Below are positions 1 through 5,251 of a DNA stretch of 7,474 nt, piece after piece (positions within the stretch are counted from its first letter, which is position 1; each line of letters begins with the position of its first letter). A model generated the notes under the pieces. It was given only the letters and a program-made list of their open reading frames with translations, ran no database searches and was not told the DNA's origin. This stretch comes from Roseiarcus sp049514155 (GTDB taxonomy: Bacteria; Pseudomonadota; Alphaproteobacteria; Rhizobiales; Beijerinckiaceae): positions 1 through 7,474 of the forward strand of contig NZ_JBEKVH010000170.1 in assembly GCF_049514155.1 (NCBI RefSeq), read 5' to 3'. The position numbers were made by a program, and so were the translations under genes.

Positions 1-96
1 CAACGCGTTCGCAAAAGTATCGGCCGTCACACGGTGAAATACCCGAACGAACCCGTGCGCCCGAAGTCCCCCAAAGCCGCCCAAGCGCCAAACTGA
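1..96 (+). CDS. Possible C-terminal tail of a plus-strand gene (5' end outside window)
   Basis: Frame 1 of the plus strand is open from the first base to a TGA at 94-96 and gives 31 residues. The tail is basic and proline-rich (it contains HTVKYPNEPVRPKSPKAAQ), like the disordered C-terminus of a longer protein. I do not recognise the family. An open frame this short can occur by chance in GC-rich DNA, and there is no start or domain inside the window, so the call is tentative. If real, the gene converges on the SDR gene that ends at 234. Confidence 0.3.
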   Translation, partial: QRVRKSIGRHTVKYPNEPVRPKSPKAAQAPN

Positions 97-233
97 ACGT
101 CGTCATGAATAGGAAGGGCTAGATCGTGCATCAACGACAGCGATCCGATTGATGCTCGAGTCACGCGGAGCGTGGATGAAAGCTGCGCGCTTCACCCCCC
201 TCCCCGATTCACGATCTTCGACGCGGCGCGTCC
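97..233. other. Intergenic gap, no feature recognised
   Basis: These 137 bases separate the possible plus-strand gene tail from the stop of the minus-strand SDR gene. I looked for a convergent terminator and found only a 4-bp AAGC/GCTT stem without a T-run, which I do not call. No small gene with a Shine-Dalgarno site was seen. Confidence 0.5.
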
Positions 234-1019
234 TTACCACCATGAATTTCCCACCGACAAACCGCCATCGACAACGAGCGTATGGCCATTGACGAAGCTC
301 GCGTCTTCGGAAGCCAGGAATGCGACCGCATGAGCAATGTCATCCGGCGCTCCCAAACGACCCACCGGCGTATGAGCGAGCCCCGCCTCGCGTCGTTCGG
401 GATTGGCGTCCATATAGCCGCGAGTCATGGGAGTTACGATGATGCCCGGGGCAACAGAGTTTACGGTGGCGCCCAGCGGCCCCCACTCAAACGCAAGCGC
501 CCGCACGAACCCATCCACGCCCGCCTTGGCGCCGCTGTAGGGCGCCCGTAGCCTCATGCCTTGGATCGCATTGAGCGAGCTGATGGCAATGAACCGCGCT
601 CCTGGCTGCTTCAGGGCGAGCGGAGCGAACACCCGGAAGGTGGTCATCAGACCATAGAGATTGACGTCAAGGACGGAGCGTAGTTCCTCGTCGGTGACAT
701 CGAGCGTGAGCTTGCGAACACCGATACCGGCACACGCAACCACCGTACGCAGCCGCACACCCGCTTGAGCAAGTTCATTGGCAATCTCGACAAGCCTGGC
801 GCTACTCGAGACGTCGGCCTTTAGAACATACGGCCGCCGAACGCCACGTTCCTTGACCTGCCGGTCGAGTTCTCCCACGTTGTCCTCGCCACGCCGCGAC
901 ACCGTGTACACCTGCTTCCCGGCGGCGGCAAAATGCAGTGATATGGCGAGCCCAATCCCGGTCGTTCCGCCGGTTACGATGACCGCGTCGCCCTGATCGT
1001 TCACAAATGAAGTAGACAC
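234..1019 (-). CDS. Short-chain dehydrogenase/reductase (SDR), classical type
   Basis: A 261-residue classical SDR, probably a cytosolic NAD(P)-dependent oxidoreductase acting on a sugar or sugar-acid alcohol. The Rossmann glycine motif TGGTTGIG is at residues 16-23, the catalytic serine at about 147-148 (AISS), the YxxxK pair at Y161/K165 (YSGAK), and the C-terminal VDGG at 250-253. The usual NNAG motif is replaced by ACAG (95-98), while Asn120 of the catalytic tetrad is kept. The start is GTG at 1019-1017, preceded by GGGGAGG. Length is normal for the family. It is the most downstream gene of the minus-strand series and is separated from the mutarotase gene by a decayed remnant. Substrate is not predictable; context suggests a sugar-derived compound. 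Confidence 0.9.
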   Translation of the reverse strand: MSTSFVNDQGDAVIVTGGTTGIGLAISLHFAAAGKQVYTVSRRGEDNVGELDRQVKERGVRRPYVLKADVSSSARLVEIANELAQAGVRLRTVVACAGIGVRKLTLDVTDEELRSVLDVNLYGLMTTFRVFAPLALKQPGARFIAISSLNAIQGMRLRAPYSGAKAGVDGFVRALAFEWGPLGATVNSVAPGIIVTPMTRGYMDANPERREAGLAHTPVGRLGAPDDIAHAVAFLASEDASFVNGHTLVVDGGLSVGNSWW

Positions 1020-1023
1020 GTTG

Positions 1024-1028
1024 CCTCC
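1024..1028 (-). promoter_or_regulatory. Ribosome binding site for the SDR starting at 1019
   Basis: On the minus strand GGAGG (within GGGGAGG) lies four bases before a GTG codon at 1019-1017. The spacing is slightly short but the match is strong. No better in-frame ATG or GTG precedes the glycine motif, so this site decides the GTG start. Confidence 0.6.
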
Positions 1029-1172
1029 CCATGGCCTTTTGTTGGAAAACTTACGTCGCGCAAAGAAGTCTGCAATTCAAAGAGCCGAATCCCGCTTACG
1101 CCGACCTCAGCTGCAATTGAGCGTTCCGTCCCACGTGCCCACCTCTCTGCTTGCGTCCTCCTCGGTGACGCC

Positions 1173-1492
1173 TCATCTCGTTCTCTCGTTGGCGCCCGAC
1201 ATCGGTCCGATGGCGCGCAACGCCCGCTTCAGGGCCACCAGCTTTCGGTCGCGTTCGCGCATCAGATCTTCCGCGCTCCGTCCGCCCCAGTCGAAATAGC
1301 CTGCACCGACTTCGAGGCGCGGCCCTGGGCAGGCATGCTATCCATCGTGGCGCTGGAGGCGCCTACCGGCGGCGATTCACCGGGAATGAACCGCTTCATC
1401 ACCACCGGCTTCTTGCCTATGGCGGCCACAACGTCTCGCACTGTCTCCACTACCGCCGGGTCGGTGCGCACCGCCGCACAACTCCAACCCAA
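1173..1492 (-). pseudogene. Decayed remnant of a 3-hydroxyacyl-CoA dehydrogenase-family gene
   Basis: Two pieces of one protein family appear in order but in different frames. The first, about 1379-1468, reads TDPAVVETVRDVVAAIGKKP followed by VVMKRFIPG. This is the junction of the NAD domain and C-terminal domain in 3-hydroxyacyl-CoA and related L-hydroxyacid dehydrogenases, normally GKxPVVVKxxxPGF. The second, about 1173-1319, reads RLEVGAGYFDWGGRSAEDLM, then a charged helix, and ends at a TGA at 1175-1173, matching the conserved G-FYDW tail of the family. Only about 20 codons lie between them, where intact members have roughly 100, and a stop occurs in the frame of the second piece. The NAD-binding domain is absent upstream. 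I infer a large internal deletion plus frameshift of a minus-strand gene. The original substrate is unknown. Confidence 0.6.
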
Positions 1493-1609
1493 AGGTGCGG
1501 CGGTTGCGAACTAACGAGGCTACCGTGTCACAGCGATAGGCTCGATCTCGCCGGCCCTATGCCCAGCTGCGACAAACGGCGCTTTGGACGGCCTCATCAA
1601 CGGGCTCAG
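1493..1609. other. Gap between the dehydrogenase remnant and the mutarotase gene
   Basis: With 1020-1172 this completes the roughly 590-base stretch that has no intact gene. Minus-strand frames here are broken by stops. A short reading with VDEAVQSAVCRSWA faintly recalls a C-terminal 3-hydroxyacyl-CoA dehydrogenase segment, but it is in the wrong order relative to the recognised pieces, so I do not annotate it. No promoter, terminator or RNA gene was recognised. In 1020-1172 I see only the ribosome binding site of the downstream SDR. Confidence 0.4.
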
Positions 1610-2029
1610 CTACTTCTCACGCGGGATCACGCCTTTCGTCAGCACAACGTTGCCATAGAACCGGCGCTCGCCTGTGAGCACGATCGCGTATGCAGCGTTT
1701 GCTACCGACGTAAAGGCCTCGTGTTCCATCCGCTTTGCGGGCTTAGCGCCGTGGCCCCGCAGCACGGAATTGATGTCGGCGACCACCGACTCATGCTCGG
1801 GTGGCGCATCCATCACGAACGCTCGGTTGGGCACTGCGACGTCGAGCGGCAACACAGACAGCACCGCCTCGAGAACCTTTGTCACTGGCGCACCCGGAAC
1901 TGGGATGACGCGACGACCGCTTGTGGCTGGATAGTTGGCGTCGACCAACGCTATCGTGTCGCCATGACCCATAGCAGCGAGCGCATGCAACAGGTCCGGC
2001 GTCAGCAGTTCATGAAGACCAATCAGCAT
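1610..2029 (-). CDS. RbsD/FucU-family sugar mutarotase
   Basis: A 139-residue RbsD/FucU-family protein. These enzymes interconvert sugar anomers and supply the form used by a kinase, isomerase or dehydrogenase. Near the N-terminus it has the family motif GHGD (residues 21-24, with His22), then DANYPA (30-35). The C-terminal hallmark AIVLTGERRFYGNVVLTKGV spans about residues 115-134. The pattern is closer to FucU (L-fucose mutarotase, about 140 residues) than to RbsD (ribose). The ATG at 2029 starts directly with the conserved N-terminal MLIGLHELLTPDLL; the Shine-Dalgarno match is weak. It lies 108 bases downstream of an SDR gene. Beside two SDRs it would fit an aldose dehydrogenase pathway, but L-fucose specificity is an inference. 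Confidence 0.88.
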   Translation of the reverse strand: MLIGLHELLTPDLLHALAAMGHGDTIALVDANYPATSGRRVIPVPGAPVTKVLEAVLSVLPLDVAVPNRAFVMDAPPEHESVVADINSVLRGHGAKPAKRMEHEAFTSVANAAYAIVLTGERRFYGNVVLTKGVIPREK

Positions 2030-2137
2030 TGCCAGATTTCCCGATTTTTATTCTGCAAAATTCCACGTCTCCCGATCGACAGAGAACTTTGGCCCTCTGC
2101 CAAACTTGGCGCATACCTTCCCGTCCTACTCGCCTGG

Positions 2138-2893
2138 TCAAGCGTGCCAGAGCCGCGCAGTGACGCCGCCATCGACGTAGAGCGTTGTGCCAGTGATGAA
2201 GGACGCTTCGTCACTGGCCAAGAAGGCGATCGCTGCGGCGACCTCCTCCGACCTTCCAAGGCGCCCCAGCGGCTGCTTCTCAAGCATGCTCGCCAGCGCC
2301 GCCTTGGGATCCGGAATCGAGTCGAGCCACAACTGAGTCATCGCTGTATGGATCACACCGGGCGCCACGGCGTTCACCCTAACATGCGGCGCCAGTTCCA
2401 GCGCGGCGCTGCGCGTCAGGCCGAGCACTCCAGCCTTGGATGCCGCATAGGCCGCAAAATTGCCGATCGTCGCAGCGGCATGAAACGAGGCGAGATTCAC
2501 CACCGCCCCATGCCCACTCGCCACTAGCGCAGCCTGTGCGGCCTTCAAACCGACGTAGAGCGCGCGTAGGTTGATCGCGTGCAGATGGTCCCAGTCGTCC
2601 GTCGTCGTATCGGCGAGCGACTTCGGGAGCGAAACGCCAGCATTATTCACCAGCACATCGAGACCACCAAAGTGCTTAATCGCCTGGGCGACGCCGCTCT
2701 CGACATCTTGCGGCCGCGAGACATCACCTTGAATAAAGAAAGCCGTATCCGAGCCGAGTTCGTCGGCGACCGCCCGACCGGACGCGAGGCGATCGAATAG
2801 CGCGACTTTGTACCCGTCCTTAGCCAAGCGCCGGCCGGTGGCCGCGCCGATGCCGTTGGCCGCGCCGGTAATCAAAGCGATTCTTGCCGTCAT
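2138..2893 (-). CDS. Short-chain dehydrogenase/reductase (SDR), classical type, probably NAD-preferring
   Basis: A 251-residue classical SDR when started at the ATG at 2893-2891. The glycine motif TGAANGIG is at residues 9-16. Asp34, at the end of the second strand (ALFDR), suggests NAD rather than NADP. GDV (Asp57), NNAG (83-86), Asn108, Ser136, the YxxxK pair Tyr149/Lys153 (YAASK) and the terminal VDGG (240-243) are all present, so the enzyme should be active. A longer frame reaches an ATG at 2971, but the strong GGAGG before 2893 and the family N-terminus argue for the shorter form. It resembles sugar or 2-keto-3-deoxy-sugar-acid dehydrogenases of non-phosphorylative pathways. The downstream FucU-like mutarotase supports a sugar substrate, but which one is not readable. 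Confidence 0.92.
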   Translation of the reverse strand: MTARIALITGAANGIGAATGRRLAKDGYKVALFDRLASGRAVADELGSDTAFFIQGDVSRPQDVESGVAQAIKHFGGLDVLVNNAGVSLPKSLADTTTDDWDHLHAINLRALYVGLKAAQAALVASGHGAVVNLASFHAAATIGNFAAYAASKAGVLGLTRSAALELAPHVRVNAVAPGVIHTAMTQLWLDSIPDPKAALASMLEKQPLGRLGRSEEVAAAIAFLASDEASFITGTTLYVDGGVTARLWHA

Positions 2894-2901
2894 GTCACCT
2901 T

Positions 2902-2906
2902 CCTCC
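2902..2906 (-). promoter_or_regulatory. Strong ribosome binding site deciding the SDR start at 2893
   Basis: The minus strand reads GGAGGAAGGTGAC directly before the ATG at 2893-2891. GGAGG is eight bases from the start codon. This favours a 251-residue protein over the 277-residue reading from 2971, whose extra N-terminus is rich in arginine and cysteine and unlike an SDR. Confidence 0.75.
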
Positions 2907-3086
2907 GGAACCATTCGGCGCCGACAGCCGACGCCGGCGGCATGCAACAGTTTCCATCCTAAAACGGGCATGCGCCGCTGCAGCGATCTTCAGAAGCCGG
3001 CACATGCTGTTGTAATGAGGATCCCTTCCGCGATCGCCAGCGTCAGGCAAGGACTGAAAGCCAGCTGATTGAATGCCGGCGAGATC
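2907..3086. other. Gene-free part of the gap between the SDR and otnC
   Basis: The stretch from the SDR start to the otnC stop (2894-3283, about 390 bases) contains no intact gene. Its upper part carries the PntB-like remnant. In the lower part one minus-strand frame shows MPVLGWK at about 2951-2971, which may be a worn copy of the PntB segment GMPVLEVW that normally follows; this is too short to claim. No terminator or promoter was recognised. Confidence 0.35.
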
Positions 3087-3224
3087 CTGGGCCGTGAGAT
3101 TGACGATGTCGTGTGCCCCAATCACCACCGCGACGTCGGCGCCCGAAAAGTTTCCATTGAGTTCGTCAATCTTGAACACGAGTTCGTAAGGCTCCTTCCC
3201 GAGCGATGCCTTGAGGAGCATCAG
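3087..3224 (-). pseudogene. Remnant resembling the C-terminus of NAD(P) transhydrogenase beta subunit (PntB)
   Basis: A minus-strand frame reads LMLLKASLGKEPYELVFKID, then ELNGNFSGADVAVVIGAHDI and VNLTAQD. This follows the PntB NADP-binding domain, where a typical protein reads NVLLAEA-VPYD-V-EMDEIN-DFA-TDV-LVIGANDTVNPAAQ. The match covers about 46 residues and includes the paired acidic DE and the VIGA-D--N nucleotide-binding segment. Upstream and downstream parts of PntB, a roughly 460-residue membrane protein, are missing. After about 3080 the similarity fades. I found no plausible Shine-Dalgarno site or complete domain, so I call it a degraded fragment rather than a small gene. Identification is from memory of the family pattern. 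Confidence 0.55.
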
Positions 3225-3283
3225 CGAGCGCCGCAACCCGGGCTCCGCCTTTCTCTCAACTGCCCACAAGACATGTTCACCCG

Positions 3284-3925
3284 CTATGCAACCCCGAAGC
3301 GCCTCCGTATCGCCTCTACCTGCTCAGGGGTCAGCGGCCGCGTATCTTCATGGCGCAGCATGAGATAAATTCGCGCCGTCTCTTCGAGCTCTTCGACCGC
3401 GTACATGGCGTTCTCGATGCTCGAACCGGCGACCACTGGACCATGATTCGCCAGAAGCACAGCATGGTGTTTCCCCGCGAGCGCCGCGACTGCGTCCGCC
3501 AATTCAAGATCTCCCGGCGGATAGTACGGAACAAGCGGCAAGCGTCCCACTCTCATCACATAATAAGCCGTCAAAGGCGGTAGGCAGTCGTGCTGATCCA
3601 ACCCGTTCAGGCACGACACGGCCACCGAATGCGTAGAGTGCAGGTGGATCACCGCATTCATTTCGCCGCGTTGTTCATACATAGCGCGATGAAGGAAGCT
3701 TTCCTTGGTCGGTTTGTCTCCGGCAATCAGTTGGCCCGACTCGTCCAGCCGCGACAAACTTGCTGGATCGAGCTCTCCTAGAGACGCGTTCGTCGGCGTC
3801 ATCAGCCAACCGCCGTCCGGGTGCCTGACCGAAATGTTGCCAGTCGACCCAAAGGTTAGCCCTCTGGCAAAAATTGACGCCCCGATTAGACAGAGACGCT
3901 CTCGGATGCTTGCGTCGCTCATCAT
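3284..3925 (-). CDS. otnC: 3-oxo-tetronate 4-phosphate decarboxylase (class II aldolase/adducin family)
   Basis: A 213-residue class II aldolase-family protein. OtnC decarboxylates 3-oxo-tetronate 4-phosphate to dihydroxyacetone phosphate and CO2, the last step of tetronate breakdown. Visible features are the phosphate-binding GNIS (29-32), the TPTNASLGELDP segment (43-54) typical of OtnC, the acidic catalytic position in PTKES (Glu75), the metal-ligand pair His94/His96 (HLHSTHS) and the third histidine His161 in NHGPVV. Length matches the family's usual 210-220. Two ATGs are adjacent (3925 and 3922); GTGGA upstream is only a modest ribosome binding site. Fuculose- and ribulose-phosphate aldolases share the fold, but the nearby otnK and otnI favour OtnC. 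It is unusual that an SDR and a barrel gene separate it from otnK. Confidence 0.88.
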   Translation of the reverse strand: MMSDASIRERLCLIGASIFARGLTFGSTGNISVRHPDGGWLMTPTNASLGELDPASLSRLDESGQLIAGDKPTKESFLHRAMYEQRGEMNAVIHLHSTHSVAVSCLNGLDQHDCLPPLTAYYVMRVGRLPLVPYYPPGDLELADAVAALAGKHHAVLLANHGPVVAGSSIENAMYAVEELEETARIYLMLRHEDTRPLTPEQVEAIRRRFGVA

Positions 3926-4039
3926 CTGATTCCACTTCGATAAACGCTCCTATTCGCACAGATCGCTTCGCGAATGGAGCCCTCCCCTTCGAACGCAGCG
4001 ATTGAGCCGCGCGGTTGCGGCGCTTGGCCATGCTTTCGC
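3926..4039. other. 114-base gap between the barrel gene and otnC
   Basis: This is the longest spacer in the right-hand half of the cluster. It holds a 5-bp inverted repeat (GCCGC 4006-4010, GCGGC 4017-4021, six-base loop) with no following T-run, and a TCGC-TTC-GCGA mini-hairpin at about 3963-3973. Neither is convincing as a terminator. A separate promoter for otnC here is possible, but I see no clear -35/-10 pair. Confidence 0.3.
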
Positions 4040-4381
4040 TTATTCGGCGTTCGCCATAGGATATTCTTCCGCGTCGAACACCGTGTGGATGATGTCCCCA
4101 TCGAACATCGTCAGAATCCGCTTCGTCAGTTGACGACTCTCGGCTCGCACGTCCGAGGCGAGCGCTTTCGCAATCGCGTCTTTCGAGGGGAAACGCAGGC
4201 AAAGCACGAGCTCGAAGCGGGGTTCGTCTTTATCGCACTCGTTTTGCCTCAACACACGGACTTCCTGCGCACCCGGAAACCGCACCTGCAGCTTCACGAG
4301 TTCCTCCCGCACCGCCCGATTGAAAGCTTCCTCGAAGCCAGGCTTGATTCGGCCACGAAAGAAGGTACAACGAATATACAT
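4040..4381 (-). CDS. Small protein of probable dimeric alpha/beta-barrel fold, function unknown
   Basis: A 113-residue protein with no signal peptide or membrane segment. The predicted order is: strand at 2-9 (YIRCTFFR), amphipathic helix at about 16-34, strand at 40-46 (EVRVLR), strand at 55-64 (RFELVLCLRF), helix at about 67-90, and strand at 95-104 (GDIIHTVFDA). This ferredoxin-like pattern fits the dimeric alpha/beta-barrel superfamily (EthD, ABM, Dabb, rhamnose mutarotase). It lacks the specific sequence signature of rhamnose mutarotase that I would expect. The ATG at 4381 follows AAGAGGC at good spacing, so it is a real gene. Its place between an SDR gene and otnC in the same direction suggests a helper in sugar-acid catabolism, for example a small isomerase, lactone-handling or binding protein; this is inference. 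Confidence 0.75.
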   Translation of the reverse strand: MYIRCTFFRGRIKPGFEEAFNRAVREELVKLQVRFPGAQEVRVLRQNECDKDEPRFELVLCLRFPSKDAIAKALASDVRAESRQLTKRILTMFDGDIIHTVFDAEEYPMANAE

Positions 4382-4450
4382 TTCTGCCTCTTGATTTAGC
4401 CGCGACTGAAGGCCGCAAACTTGGCCAATCGTCTCGCCGGCGGTCTTAGT

Positions 4451-5200
4451 CTATCCTCTGCCGATGTAGGGCATTGTCACGGGCAGGACCGTTAACCACT
4501 GCACGTTTGCGTCGGGCGGCAACGACGCCATAAACAGGACGGCTTTCACTACCTGATCGAGAGCGATCCGCGGCTCGGGCCGAACAGAGAGATCAGCCTG
4601 CAGCACTCCGGTGCTCATCCTCGTCGTCATGTCCGTCGCTGCGTTGCCGATGTCGATCTGGCCGACCGCGATATTGTACTTTCGCCCGTCCAGGGACGCC
4701 GCTTTCGTCAACCCCGTTACACCGTGTTTCGATGCCGTATAGGGCGCCGAATTCGGCCTCGGAACTTCCGACGAAATCGACCCATTGTTGATGATGCGCC
4801 CCCCCTGCGGATCTTGTTGCTTCATCAATGTGAACGCTTGCTGGACGCAGTAAAAGACGCCGGAGAGGTTGGTATCGATCACCGATTTCCATTGCTGTGC
4901 GCCCAGTTCCTCAAGAGGAACTGCTGGGACGTTTGTGCCAGCATTGTTGAATAGCAGGTCCAGCCGTCCGAATTTCCTTCTCACAGCCTCGAACAACGCC
5001 GTGACCGACGAATCGTCGCTAACGTCGCTGGCAATCGCCAGCGCCGCTGGACCGATCTCGCGCGCAACCGCATCGAGCGCGTCCTGCCGTCTTCCGGCAA
5101 TCGCAACGACGTAACCCGCCCGCGCAAGACCTAGCGCCACAGCTCTCCCGATTCCCGAACTGGCCCCCGTTACAAGTGCAAACTTGCTCTTCTCAGCCAT
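4451..5200 (-). CDS. Short-chain dehydrogenase/reductase (SDR) within the tetronate cluster
   Basis: A 249-residue classical SDR. The glycine motif TGASSGIG is at residues 11-18. AGRR at 35-38 puts arginines after the second strand, as in NADP-preferring members. Asp59, NNAG (85-88), Asn111, serines 141/143 and the YxxxK pair Tyr154/Lys158 (YTASK) are present. The C-terminus ends MPYIGRG with no VDGG motif, which places it in a subgroup distinct from the two SDRs further left. The start ATG at 5200 follows AAGAGGC. It lies 51 bases downstream of otnK and 69 upstream of the barrel gene, so it is probably co-transcribed with both. It could be an alternative tetronate dehydrogenase or act on an upstream sugar or lactone; sequence does not decide. 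Confidence 0.9.
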   Translation of the reverse strand: MAEKSKFALVTGASSGIGRAVALGLARAGYVVAIAGRRQDALDAVAREIGPAALAIASDVSDDSSVTALFEAVRRKFGRLDLLFNNAGTNVPAVPLEELGAQQWKSVIDTNLSGVFYCVQQAFTLMKQQDPQGGRIINNGSISSEVPRPNSAPYTASKHGVTGLTKAASLDGRKYNIAVGQIDIGNAATDMTTRMSTGVLQADLSVRPEPRIALDQVVKAVLFMASLPPDANVQWLTVLPVTMPYIGRG

Positions 5201-5251
5201 CGCAGCCTCTTGCCTTAAGCGCCTCTCCTGCGCGACGCGCCGGTCGACCGT

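Noticed and set aside
1549..1609. Short minus-strand reading VDEAVQSAVCRSWA resembling a 3-hydroxyacyl-CoA dehydrogenase C-terminal segment
   Set aside because: It would belong after the recognised GKKPVV piece but lies before it, is followed by a stop, and is too short to separate from chance.
1559..2527. 322-codon open frame on the plus strand
   Set aside because: It runs antisense across the mutarotase and SDR genes, whose family motifs are clear. Its translation is rich in Arg, His and Cys with no recognisable domain, as expected of a shadow frame in GC-rich DNA.
2138..2971. Longer 277-residue form of the central SDR
   Set aside because: The extra 26 residues do not look like an SDR N-terminus, and a strong Shine-Dalgarno site precedes the internal ATG at 2893.
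4006..4021. GCCGC/GCGGC inverted repeat as a terminator between the barrel gene and otnC
   Set aside because: The stem is only 5 bp and no T-run follows on the minus strand. Such short GC repeats are common in this DNA.
3675..4202. 175-codon minus-strand frame overlapping otnC and the barrel gene
   Set aside because: It overlaps two well-supported genes in another frame and its Arg/Ser-rich product matches nothing I know.
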